The notes beneath the pieces are model-generated. The model was not told the origin of the DNA and did no database searches. It saw nothing but the letters and a program-made list of their open reading frames with translations. A stretch of DNA of 14,317 nucleotides. Origin: Anaerolineales bacterium UBA6663 (GTDB lineage: Bacteria; Chloroflexota; Anaerolineae; Anaerolineales; UBA6663). Position 1 is the first letter of the stretch, and each line of letters begins with the position of its first letter. Both the position numbers and the translations under genes were made by a program. Location: positions 1 through 14,317 of the forward strand of contig DKKP01000200.1 in assembly GCA_002455335.1 (NCBI GenBank), in the 5' to 3' direction. Positions 1-6,526 of the stretch are shown here, in pieces.

Positions 1-43
1 GAAGGCCCGTCGCAGCAAACTGAGTGAACTTGCGGGTGTACAT
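1..43 (-). CDS. Start of an unidentified gene, cut by the window edge
   Basis: An ATG at 43 on the minus strand opens a frame that stays open to the window edge and gives only 14 residues, beginning MYTRKFTQFAATGL. A purine-rich AGAGGAG sequence lies just upstream, at about 50-62, as expected of a ribosome binding site. The start sits 76 nt downstream of the cytochrome b stop on the same strand, so it is probably the next gene of the molybdoenzyme operon. The basic then hydrophobic start could be the beginning of a signal peptide, but too little is visible to name a family. Confidence 0.5.
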   Translation of the reverse strand, partial: MYTRKFTQFAATGL

Positions 44-62
44 CTCTTTTTCTCTCCTCTAC

Positions 63-80
63 GGCCACAAAACCGTGGCC
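63..80 (-). repeat. Small hairpin between the cytochrome b gene and the next gene
   Basis: GGCCAC (63-68) and GTGGCC (75-80) form a six-base-pair stem with a six-base loop in the gap downstream of the cytochrome b gene. There is no T-run after it on the minus strand, so it is unlikely to be a full terminator. It could be an mRNA-stabilising or weak attenuating hairpin. Confidence 0.35.
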
Positions 81-119
81 AGCTTGTCGGATCGCCAGAC
101 GCAGCCCATCGGGGATTGA

Positions 120-794
120 TCAGGCCGCCTTCTGGTCTTCTCCCTCCGTCACCGCCACAGTCTTGGGCGACAACGTCTCATACCATTCGGCGTGCTCCAT
201 CCGGGCGTAGTCCTCGGACACATAGCCCGTGGTCATCGCCGGCAGAGCGCCGTACAGGAACGTGAAGTACATGTGCCCGATCATCAGCACGGTCAGCCCG
301 AGCATCGACATGTCGTGGACGCTCAGCACAAGCGCCAGGCCCTCAGGCCCGAGGCCCGCCTGCCCAAACCAGAGCATCAGGCCCGAGCCCGCCACCGTGA
401 CGAACATGATGAACGTCATCGCATGGTGGATCTTCTGGCCGGCATTGATGCGACCCGCCGGCGGCAGGCCTTTGGTGCTGCCGAGCACATACGCGGGCAT
501 GTGCTTGAACCACTTGAGGTCCTTGCCCGTATACGTGAACGACTCTTTGAGCAACTCGAGCGCGTCGTGCGGCACGATCGCCACATACACGATCGGCATC
601 AACATGAAGCCGACCGCCGCGATGCGATGCAGCAACCGCGACAGGCCGCCCGCCGCGAGAAACGCCAACTGCGGCACCAACAGCGCCAGCCCGCTCAGCA
701 GCAAGATCAGGAACGATCCGACGCCGAGCCAGTGCACCACGCGCTGTGCCAGCTTATAGCGCTGCACCAGGCCGGGTTTCACTGCGCTAGTCAT
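120..794 (-). CDS. Cytochrome b membrane subunit of molybdoenzyme (FDH-gamma/PhsC-like)
   Basis: This 224-residue protein is the likely quinone-reactive membrane anchor of the molybdoenzyme encoded upstream. About four hydrophobic segments are visible, near residues 23-42, 54-76, 123-145 and 155-182. Candidate haem ligands are His21, His56, His123/124, His160 and His174. The GRINAGQK sequence before the third segment matches the loop motif of formate dehydrogenase gamma and related b-type cytochromes (cytochrome b561/Ni-Fe hydrogenase cytochrome b superfamily). I chose the ATG at 794 because GGAGGAGA lies just upstream. The frame extends further upstream, but with an arginine-rich stretch that only mirrors the overlapping gene. 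The start overlaps the ferredoxin stop by 8 nt, so translation is probably coupled. Length fits PhsC and FdnI/FdoI. Family is confident; the specific enzyme is not. Confidence 0.88.
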   Translation of the reverse strand: MTSAVKPGLVQRYKLAQRVVHWLGVGSFLILLLSGLALLVPQLAFLAAGGLSRLLHRIAAVGFMLMPIVYVAIVPHDALELLKESFTYTGKDLKWFKHMPAYVLGSTKGLPPAGRINAGQKIHHAMTFIMFVTVAGSGLMLWFGQAGLGPEGLALVLSVHDMSMLGLTVLMIGHMYFTFLYGALPAMTTGYVSEDYARMEHAEWYETLSPKTVAVTEGEDQKAA

Positions 795-1578
795 GGTTCT
801 CCTCCGTCTCCGCCGGCTTCTCGGCCACGACCGCCTCGGCCTGTGCCTCAGCGTGCAGCTCGGCATGCTCTTTGGCATGCGTTCGGCGCGCGAACACGAA
901 CGCCAGCCCCATCACGCCAGCGGCCAGGGCGGTCAGCCCGGCCGACGCCGGCTTGATCACGCTCTTCCAGGTTTGGATCGTTGCCGACGAGGTCGGCGCT
1001 TCGGGCAGGCCGTACTCGCTTGGCGCCTCGAGCAGCACCATCAGCAGACCGAGGCCGCCGAGCTGGGTCTCGCCGTACACCTGCGCGTTCGGGTACCGCT
1101 CGCGCAGCTTGGCGACCTTGGCCTTGGCCTCAGCCAGGATGACCTCGCGCTCGCCAAAGCGGATCGCGTTGCTCGGGCAGGTCTTCGCGCACCAGGGCTC
1201 CCCGCCCGTCTTGACCTGATCGAGACAGCCCACGCACTTCGAGACGTGGTTGTCGACGACGTTCGGGATGTGGAAGGGACAGGCCTGGGTGCAGTACCCA
1301 CAGGCGCTGCACTTGGCCATGTCGACAGCCGTCAGGCCGTCCACCTTGGTCAGAGTCCCGGTCGGGCAGACCTCGACGCACGGCGCTTCGGCGCAGTGGA
1401 AGCAGCGCTTGTGCGCGAACGAGCCCCAGAATCCGTTGTCCTTTCGGCGGATTTCCTCGGAGACCGTGATGTAGGTATCGCCCGTCGCCAGTTCGTTGCC
1501 GGCTCCGCAGGCCACCACGCAGGCCTGACAGCCGATGCAGCGATCCAGATCGATAGAGAATGCGTAGCGTGACGCCAT
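787..1578 (-). CDS. Four-cluster [4Fe-4S] ferredoxin subunit with C-terminal membrane anchor
   Basis: This 263-residue protein should carry electrons between the molybdenum subunit and cytochrome b. It has sixteen cysteines in four sets: Cys14/17/20/24, Cys59/62/67/71, Cys90/93/96/100 and Cys115/118/130/134, the DMSO reductase-family electron-transfer subunit pattern (DmsB/PhsB/FdnH). A single hydrophobic segment at about 209-230, followed by RRTH and an acidic, alanine/glutamate-rich tail, resembles the C-terminal anchor of formate dehydrogenase beta subunits. There is no signal peptide, so export by hitch-hiking with the Tat-bearing catalytic subunit is likely. It starts one base after the catalytic gene ends and overlaps the cytochrome gene by 8 nt. 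PhsB-type subunits usually lack such an anchor, while FdnH-type ones have it, so the subunit mixes features of both groups. Confidence 0.93.
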   Translation of the reverse strand: MASRYAFSIDLDRCIGCQACVVACGAGNELATGDTYITVSEEIRRKDNGFWGSFAHKRCFHCAEAPCVEVCPTGTLTKVDGLTAVDMAKCSACGYCTQACPFHIPNVVDNHVSKCVGCLDQVKTGGEPWCAKTCPSNAIRFGEREVILAEAKAKVAKLRERYPNAQVYGETQLGGLGLLMVLLEAPSEYGLPEAPTSSATIQTWKSVIKPASAGLTALAAGVMGLAFVFARRTHAKEHAELHAEAQAEAVVAEKPAETEENHD

Positions 1579-1579
1579 G

Positions 1580-3868
1580 TCAGGCCCCCTTCACCAGTTT
1601 CACGAAGTTGACCCGCATCCCGGCGCCACCGCTGATCGGGTCGAGCACGTATTTCGTCTGCAGCATGGCGTCGCTGGCCCCCTTGCCGTGCGCGAGCTTC
1701 ATGTCGGGCGTGTTATGCCCGAAGCCATGCACCATGTAGACGCAGTCCTTGCGGATCCGCGGCGTGGCCTTGACAGGCACCGGGCCGCTGCGGACGCCGT
1801 CCTGGTTCTCGAGCATCACGCGTTCGCCGTCGGCGAAGCCCAACTCAGCCGCCGTGGCGTCGTTGATCCACACCGCGTTCTCGGGCATCAGGTGGTGCAG
1901 CACAGGCGTGTTCTGTGTGCGCGAGAAGGTATGAACCGGGCTGCGGCCGTACAGCAGCCGGAAGAAGCCCGCAGGGCCATCCGGCGTCGGCTCATACTCG
2001 GGCATCGGGGCATGGCCGGCCTCGGCCAGGGCCTCGGAATACAACTCGACCTTCCCGCTCGGGGTGCCAAACGGCGACGTGCCGTCGGCCTCGAAATCAG
2101 TCAGATAGGGCTTGCCCTTCTGGACGGTCACCCCACCCTGCTCGTGCATCTTGGCCAGGCTCAGGCCCAGTGAGCTCAAGCGGCGATCAAGATACTCCTC
2201 GGCGGTCTGCCAGGCGAACCACTTCTCAAGGCCGACGCGCAGGCCCAGCTCGCGCGCCATCCACCAGCCCGGCTTGGTGTCGTAGAGCGGTTGAATAGCG
2301 GGCTCGCGGATCGCGACATACGGCGTCTTGTGGCCACAGCCCCAGAGCTCGTCGTGGCGCTCGAGGTAAGTCGCCTCGGGGAAGACCACGTCCGACCAGG
2401 CCACATGATCCTGCGGCAGGATATCGATCGTCAGCACAAGGTCGAGCGCCTTCAGCGCCTCGATCGTGCGCGGGACGTTCGGGATGGTGTGCAGGATGTT
2501 CGTGCCGTAAGACACCAGGCCCTTGATCGGATACGGCTGGCCCGTGAGCATCGGTTCGATCAATTCCTGCATCGCAGTCGCGCCGCGCAGGAATTTCTCG
2601 CGGACGCCATCGGCGCGCACCTTGCCGGTCGGTCCGGGAGACAGCTCGGCGCTTTCCTCGCCGGGCGCCGCGCCGCAGCCGCCGGAACTGCCGGCGACCT
2701 GGAACGGCGGATGCGGGTACGCATCCAGGAACGGGGTCTTGTTGAAGAACTGGCCGCCCGGGCGCCCATGCCCGCCGACCAGCGCCGTGAGCATATACAC
2801 GGCGCGCAGACGCTGGGTGTCGTTGCCGTACCAGACCACATGCCGACCGGGCACGATCACGGAAGCCGGACGCGCCGCGCCAAACATCCGCGCCGTGGCC
2901 CGGATCTGATCGGCCGATAGATCGGTGATCGCCGCCGCCCACTCGGGCGTCTTGTCGGCGACGTGCGCGACAAGCTGGTCGAAACCGACAGTCCAGTTGG
3001 CGACGAAATCCTGATCGATCAGACCTTCGGTGATCAGCACGTTCATCCACGCCAGCAGGAGCGCGGTGTCGGTGCCGGGCTTGATCTGCAGCCAGGCGTC
3101 TGCCTTCATCGCCACCGAGGAGTAGCGCGGGTCGATGACGATCAGCTTTGCGCCGTTCTCGCGCGCGTTCGCCAGATCTTGCATCATCGTGTTGCGAGCA
3201 TCCTCGCCGATGTGCGTGCCAAGCAGCACGACGCAGCGGGTCTGATCCCAATCGACAGGCTCATGGTTGCCGATCGCGCGCCCGATGGTCAGCGTCGCCG
3301 CCTCTTCGCGCGGGCTGGTGCACAGCGACATCGAGGGCTTGCTGGCGTTGGGTGATCCCCAGGCCTGCGCGAAATAATCGGCAAACCAGAAGTCGCCCGA
3401 GGTATGCCCGAGGAAAGCCACGGCCTCGGGGCCGTATTTGTCTTTGATCGCCAACAGCTTCTCGGCCGTGTAGTCGAGCGCCTCTTCCCAGGTCGCGGTG
3501 CGGAACTTGCCCTCGCCGCGCTCGCCGGTGCGGATCAGCGGCTGCTTGAGCCGGTCGGGGTCGTACACGTACGAGACGCCGGCCTGGCCGCGCGCGCACA
3601 ACCGGCCGCGGCTCTTCGGGTCGTTCGGGTTGCCCTCGATCTTGACGATCCGGCCCTCGACAGTCGTGACCATGATGCCGCAGCGCCACGGGCAGATGTC
3701 GCAGTAGTTGTACGTGACCTGCTGGGGCTGGGTGTACCACGGCAGACTCTGGCGCAGGCGCCGGGCGGCCGCGCCAAGCCCCGAAAGCGCGGGTTGGATC
3801 ACGGCGCCGCTCAACGACATCAGCGAGCCTTTGAGGAAGTTCCTGCGCGTGACAGACGGACGCGACAT
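1580..3868 (-). CDS. Tat-exported molybdopterin oxidoreductase, PhsA/PsrA-like catalytic subunit
   Basis: This 762-residue protein belongs to the DMSO reductase superfamily binding Mo (or W) bis-pterin guanine dinucleotide. The N-terminus has a twin-arginine motif, TRRNFLKG, at residues 7-14, so the active site should face outside the cytoplasmic membrane. Cys56, Cys59, Cys63 and Cys91 form the N-terminal [4Fe-4S] site. The likely metal ligand is Cys183 in SMSLCTSPREEA. Formate dehydrogenases normally have Sec or Cys followed by His, and here Thr follows, which argues against formate. The C-terminal pterin-binding domain ends in DPISGGAGMRVNFVKL, similar to thiosulfate and polysulfide reductases. 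The gene lies 3 nt after the receiver-like gene and 1 nt before the ferredoxin gene. Thiosulfate, polysulfide or another oxyanion is plausible; the substrate is inference. No TorD/DmsD-like chaperone is seen in the window. Confidence 0.9.
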   Translation of the reverse strand: MSRPSVTRRNFLKGSLMSLSGAVIQPALSGLGAAARRLRQSLPWYTQPQQVTYNYCDICPWRCGIMVTTVEGRIVKIEGNPNDPKSRGRLCARGQAGVSYVYDPDRLKQPLIRTGERGEGKFRTATWEEALDYTAEKLLAIKDKYGPEAVAFLGHTSGDFWFADYFAQAWGSPNASKPSMSLCTSPREEAATLTIGRAIGNHEPVDWDQTRCVVLLGTHIGEDARNTMMQDLANARENGAKLIVIDPRYSSVAMKADAWLQIKPGTDTALLLAWMNVLITEGLIDQDFVANWTVGFDQLVAHVADKTPEWAAAITDLSADQIRATARMFGAARPASVIVPGRHVVWYGNDTQRLRAVYMLTALVGGHGRPGGQFFNKTPFLDAYPHPPFQVAGSSGGCGAAPGEESAELSPGPTGKVRADGVREKFLRGATAMQELIEPMLTGQPYPIKGLVSYGTNILHTIPNVPRTIEALKALDLVLTIDILPQDHVAWSDVVFPEATYLERHDELWGCGHKTPYVAIREPAIQPLYDTKPGWWMARELGLRVGLEKWFAWQTAEEYLDRRLSSLGLSLAKMHEQGGVTVQKGKPYLTDFEADGTSPFGTPSGKVELYSEALAEAGHAPMPEYEPTPDGPAGFFRLLYGRSPVHTFSRTQNTPVLHHLMPENAVWINDATAAELGFADGERVMLENQDGVRSGPVPVKATPRIRKDCVYMVHGFGHNTPDMKLAHGKGASDAMLQTKYVLDPISGGAGMRVNFVKLVKGA

Positions 3869-3871
3869 CGC

Positions 3872-4294
3872 TTACTTCTCCATTTCCTTGAGCAAACGCG
3901 CTTCGCGCTGCATGGCGCGGCTGACCAGGCAGAGCATGCTGAGCAGCCATTCCTGGTCGAGGTGTTCTTTCGGCACGCCGACGCATACGCCGGCCTGCCA
4001 CAAACACTGTCGGTACTGCCGCAGCGCCAGCGGCATGACGATGATGGTGCGGATCTTCGGGTCGAGCGCGATCAACTCACGCATGTAGTCCGGGGTGTCG
4101 GCGCCGCTGAGCTCCCAGTCGTACAGCAGGATGTCGGCCGATTGCGCGGCTACTCGCGTCTCGAGGGCCTTACGCTCCGAGACGAAGTCGGTATCGAGGC
4201 CTAGCGGCAACAACGACTCGGCCGAATTGATCAGGGCCCGGTACAGGGCCAGAGATTCGTCGTTCGGGGCGGCAACCAGCAGTCGTACGGACAT
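3872..4294 (-). CDS. Receiver-like protein, first gene of the molybdoenzyme operon
   Basis: This 140-residue protein looks like a stand-alone, partly degenerate response regulator receiver domain with no output domain. An initial strand, VRLLVA, is followed by PND rather than the usual Asp-Asp pair. The phospho-acceptor position is kept as Asp59 in LLYDWEL, and Lys109 in VPKE sits where the conserved receiver lysine belongs. The C-terminal part (about 113-140) is a charged helix ending KEMEK. It lies 3 nt before the molybdoenzyme start, so it is translated from the same message and likely coupled. The start ATG has only a weak upstream ribosome binding sequence. It may be a regulator, a signalling adaptor or a dedicated accessory protein; no named family is recognised with certainty. 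Confidence 0.75.
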   Translation of the reverse strand: MSVRLLVAAPNDESLALYRALINSAESLLPLGLDTDFVSERKALETRVAAQSADILLYDWELSGADTPDYMRELIALDPKIRTIIVMPLALRQYRQCLWQAGVCVGVPKEHLDQEWLLSMLCLVSRAMQREARLLKEMEK

Positions 4295-4323
4295 CGGGCT
4301 GATTTCACCATGCCCGAGCCCGG

Positions 4324-4370
4324 CTGACTATCGGGGGAAGTCAGACAAAACGCGCGGAGTTTTCCTGACA
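4324..4370. promoter_or_regulatory. Overlapping inverted repeats upstream of the molybdoenzyme operon
   Basis: CTGACT at 4324-4329 pairs with AGTCAG at 4339-4344. The second arm also pairs with CTGAC at 4365-4369, with an inner AAAAC (4347-4351) and GTTTT (4359-4363) stem. The three arms therefore offer two mutually exclusive pairings in the 85 nt between the upstream terminator and the receiver-like gene. No good sigma-70 promoter is visible here on the minus strand, which fits activator-dependent control. Binding by the adjacent NarL-type regulator, or an RNA switch, are both inferences. Confidence 0.4.
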
Positions 4371-4375
4371 TGATG

Positions 4376-4412
4376 CGAAAAGGGGGTTCAGGGCGTGGCC
4401 CCAAACCCCCTT
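4376..4412 (-). terminator. Rho-independent terminator after the two-component genes
   Basis: AAGGGGGTT (4380-4388) and AACCCCCTT (4404-4412) form a nine-base-pair outer stem. An inner GGGC/GCCC stem (4391-4394/4398-4401) continues it almost without a break. Read on the minus strand, the stem is followed by TTTTCGC. It lies 18 nt past the response regulator stop and separates the two-component operon from the molybdoenzyme operon. Confidence 0.7.
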
Positions 4413-4430
4413 CTCTGCGTCGTGGATCGA

Positions 4431-5099
4431 TCAACCCTGAGTGGAGTCCGAGAGCAAACCGCGGGCAAGCGCGTATTTCACCAGCGCCGGCCGACTATCA
4501 AGATCAAGTTTCTCCATGATCCGCGCACGGTAGGTCTCGACGCTCTTGGGGCTGAGCGCGAGCTGCTCGGCGATCTCGGAGGCCGTGTGGCCAAGGGCCA
4601 GCAGCTTGAGCACCTCGCGCTCACGCTCGCTCAGGCGGTCATAGGCGTCCTGCTCGGCGCCCGAGCGTGTTCGAGCCAGGTAGTCTTCGAGGACCATCCG
4701 CTGTGCTGAAGGGTAAAGGAAGGCGCCACCCGCCGCCACGGCCCGGATCGCATCGACCAGTTCGGTGTCCACGGTCGACTTGAGCACGTAGCCGGAGCCG
4801 CCGGCCTTGAGCACGGGGAAGAGATAGCGCTCCTGCGCATGCACGGTCAGGATCAGGATCGCCGGCGGCTGCTCGAGCGTCCGAATCCGGCGCGTCGCCT
4901 CCAGCCCATCCATCTCGGGCATCGAGATGTCCATGATCACGACGTCGGGGCGCAGCGCCTGCACAGCGGCCACGGCCTCGACGCCGTTGCCCGCCTCGCC
5001 CACGATCTCCATGTCGGGCTCGGTCTCGAGCAAGGTCCGCAGCCCGAGCCGCACCACGCGATGGTCATCGACCAGCAGGATCCGAATCGGTTTGTCCAT
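4431..5099 (-). CDS. NarL/FixJ-family response regulator
   Basis: This 222-residue two-component regulator has an intact receiver domain: the acidic pair Asp11-Asp12, phospho-acceptor Asp57 in VVIMDISMPEMDG, Thr85 and Lys107. It is followed by a LuxR-type helix-turn-helix at about 155-214, containing LSEREREVLKLLALGHTASE and the recognition region SPKSVETYRARIMEKL. The domain order and length are typical of NarL-type transcription factors. It starts 7 nt after the histidine kinase gene, so the two form one operon and almost certainly a cognate pair. The molybdoenzyme operon immediately downstream on the same strand is the most likely target (inference from position). A terminator follows the stop. 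Confidence 0.95.
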   Translation of the reverse strand: MDKPIRILLVDDHRVVRLGLRTLLETEPDMEIVGEAGNGVEAVAAVQALRPDVVIMDISMPEMDGLEATRRIRTLEQPPAILILTVHAQERYLFPVLKAGGSGYVLKSTVDTELVDAIRAVAAGGAFLYPSAQRMVLEDYLARTRSGAEQDAYDRLSEREREVLKLLALGHTASEIAEQLALSPKSVETYRARIMEKLDLDSRPALVKYALARGLLSDSTQG

Positions 5100-5106
5100 G
5101 ATCCTC

Positions 5107-6141
5107 TCAAGCCGTGGCCGGCGCCGAGGCGATCAGCACGGTGCCCTGCCCAGGCGTCGACTGCACCTGAAGCGATCCACCGACCAGGGCCAGGCGCTCT
5201 CGCATCCCGGCCAGACCCAATCCGCTCGGGTGCGCCAGGACGGCCTCGGCGTCGAAACCGGCGCCGTCGTCCACGATCGAAAGCGTCACCCGGCCCGCGA
5301 CCTGCCGCAGAGACACCTGAGCCGTCTTGGCCTGTGAATGGCGCGCGATGTTCGTCAGCGCCTCCTGAGCCACCCGATACAGGGCGAGCTCAAGCTCGCG
5401 CGACAGGCGATGATCCATGCCGCTGGTCTGCAACGAGGCGCGCACTGCGGCGCTTGCGTTGAGCTCGTCGGCGCGCCAGGCGAGCGCCTCGCACAACCCA
5501 AGGTCCTCCAGGATCTTGGGCCGCAATTCGAGCGCGATCCGCCGAATCTCCTCGAGCGCCTGCGCCGTGAGTTTGCGCAGCTCTTGAACGTGCAGCCGGG
5601 CCTGCGCCGCATCTTCGGAGCGCTCGAGCAGCCGCAGCCGCACCAGCATGGTCGTCAACGATTGGCCGCTCTGATCATGCAGCTCGCGCGCCACTCGCTG
5701 GCGCTCTTCTTCCTGCGCCTCGATGATCCGCTGCGAAAGCTTGCGCAGCTCCTGGGTGTTCTCGGCGATCGTCGCCAGCATCTGATTGAAGGTTTCGATC
5801 AGGCGGACGAACTGCTCATCGTCAAGCCGTCCGGTCCGTACCCGTGTGGTCAGGTTGCCGTTGCGAACCCCATCCACCCCCGATTGCAGCCGTGTCAACG
5901 GGGTCAATGCCAGTCGCAACACCGCGAAGTTCACGACGAAGCTCAACCCGAGGCCGGCCCCGGCAAACAACGCGATCAACTCGATATGTGGGTCATCCGG
6001 ATAGGTCGACACGTGCCACACGGTCAGGAGCGTCCCCGCGACAGCGCCAAGCGCCACGATCAACGAGTTCGCGACCAGGATTTTGTAGAGTAACGGCACG
6101 CGCAGCACCGCAACCAGCATGCGCCTTAAGGATTCTGCCAC
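5107..6141 (-). CDS. NarX/DegS-type membrane histidine kinase
   Basis: This 344-residue sensor kinase of the HisKA_3 family has two membrane helices (about 17-42 and 54-79) around a very short outer loop of about 11 residues. A HAMP domain follows at about 80-132. The dimerisation/phosphotransfer region contains RELHDQSGQSLT with His155. The ATPase domain has QEALTNIARHS (Asn264), DDGAGF (291-296) and GLGLAGMRER (307-316). With almost no extracytoplasmic domain, the signal may be sensed in the membrane or by a partner. I place the start at the GTG at 6141 because GGAGG lies 8 nt upstream and a TATAAT box lies at 6169-6174. The frame also extends upstream to a GTG at 6198, but without a comparable ribosome binding site. 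The response regulator follows 7 nt later. Confidence 0.9.
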   Translation of the reverse strand: MAESLRRMLVAVLRVPLLYKILVANSLIVALGAVAGTLLTVWHVSTYPDDPHIELIALFAGAGLGLSFVVNFAVLRLALTPLTRLQSGVDGVRNGNLTTRVRTGRLDDEQFVRLIETFNQMLATIAENTQELRKLSQRIIEAQEEERQRVARELHDQSGQSLTTMLVRLRLLERSEDAAQARLHVQELRKLTAQALEEIRRIALELRPKILEDLGLCEALAWRADELNASAAVRASLQTSGMDHRLSRELELALYRVAQEALTNIARHSQAKTAQVSLRQVAGRVTLSIVDDGAGFDAEAVLAHPSGLGLAGMRERLALVGGSLQVQSTPGQGTVLIASAPATA

Positions 6142-6168
6142 GTGGAAGGCCTCCGCAAACAGAAGAGC

Positions 6169-6174
6169 ATTATA
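6169..6174 (-). promoter_or_regulatory. Perfect -10 box for the histidine kinase operon
   Basis: The minus strand reads TATAAT here, 27 nt upstream of the GTG chosen as the kinase start, with the ribosome binding site GGAGG between them. There is no recognisable TTGACA-like -35 hexamer at 16-18 nt, so an activator or a weak -35 would be needed. A perfect -10 hexamer is unusual by chance in such GC-rich DNA. Confidence 0.5.
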
Positions 6175-6208
6175 GCGTTCACGCCTCCAACGCGGCACCA
6201 GCCGAACC

Positions 6209-6248
6209 CGCCCCTGGCCGCCAGGAGGAGTCCTCGAGGCCAGGGGCG
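6209..6248. repeat. Long inverted repeat, 11-bp arms
   Basis: CGCCCCTGGCC at 6209-6219 is the exact reverse complement of GGCCAGGGGCG at 6238-6248. The 18-nt spacer itself contains a small palindrome, GAGGAGTCCTC. No T-run follows on either strand, and the flanking genes diverge, so a terminator role is unlikely. Confidence 0.6.
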
Positions 6249-6257
6249 ACGGCGGCG

Positions 6258-6281
6258 CGACCTCCCCCGTGGGGGAGGTCG
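6258..6281. repeat. Near-perfect palindrome, 11-bp arms
   Basis: Positions 6258-6268 and 6271-6281 are exact reverse complements around a central GT; the core is GACCTCCCCC/GGGGGAGGTC. It follows the previous inverted repeat by 9 nt. The two together would fold as tandem hairpins in RNA from either strand. This is characteristic of REP-like dispersed repeats, although it could also be an operator. Confidence 0.6.
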
Positions 6282-6392
6282 ACCGGGCCGAGGCGCCCTG
6301 GGGAGCCGAGCGATTGGGAGGCCCGGGCGGGAGGGGTCTGGCCGCCCGAGTTGGCCAACAGGATCAACTCAGGCTTCCACACGATTGAAGGG

Positions 6393-6470
6393 TGTGCACA
6401 GCTCCGGCGCGAATGCACAAAATTATGTGCCTATTGCTTACTTTGGTCACATGATAATAGTTATCTCCGC
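6393..6470 (+). promoter_or_regulatory. AT-rich promoter region of the osmC-like operon with TGTGCA motifs
   Basis: TGTGCACA (6393-6400) is an eight-base palindrome. Its TGTGCA half is mirrored by TGCACA at 6414-6419, and a further ATGTG/CACAT pair lies at 6425-6429 and 6448-6452. The AT-rich stretch 6419-6464 contains TTGCTT (6434-6439) and GATAAT (6453-6458), but their spacing is not canonical. This is the only AT-rich stretch upstream of the plus-strand unit, so a promoter here is likely, though its exact elements are uncertain. Confidence 0.4.
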
Positions 6471-6526
6471 CAGAGGGCCTCGGCTCCAAACCGGCGCATC
6501 ATCAAGAAGAAAGGACCTCTGTCACT

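Larger units (their letters stand above)
6142..6526. other. 385-nt divergent intergenic region between kinase and osmC-like genes
   Basis: No convincing gene is present. From left to right the gap holds the kinase leader and -10 box, a GC-rich block with strong inverted repeats (6209-6281) followed by G-rich sequence to about 6345, and an AT-rich block with TGTGCA-type motifs (6393-6470). A ribosome binding site for the OsmC-like gene lies around 6508-6515. The GC-rich block resembles dispersed hairpin-type intergenic repeats of bacterial genomes, but the copy number cannot be judged from one window. Confidence 0.6.

Noticed and set aside
192..956. Long plus-strand open frame across the cytochrome b and ferredoxin genes
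   Set aside because: It is antisense to two genes with clear family motifs, is dominated by Arg, His, Ala and Gln, and shows no domain. High GC content makes such antisense frames common.
2226..3251. Minus-strand open frame of 341 codons in another phase of the molybdoenzyme gene
   Set aside because: The residue mix is arginine-rich and shadow-like. The catalytic gene in the main frame is intact, so no frameshift needs to be assumed.
1580..3868. Selenocysteine insertion in the molybdoenzyme
   Set aside because: The frame has no in-frame TGA and the metal-ligand position is Cys183.
3404..4204. Plus-strand open frame of 266 codons
   Set aside because: It lies opposite the molybdoenzyme N-terminus and the receiver-like gene and shows no recognisable motif or ribosome binding site.
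4295..4375. Search for an E. coli-type ModE box or NarL heptamer upstream of the molybdoenzyme operon
   Set aside because: No TATATA-type ModE palindrome and no convincing TACYYMT pair is present; only the CTGAC-type repeats were found.
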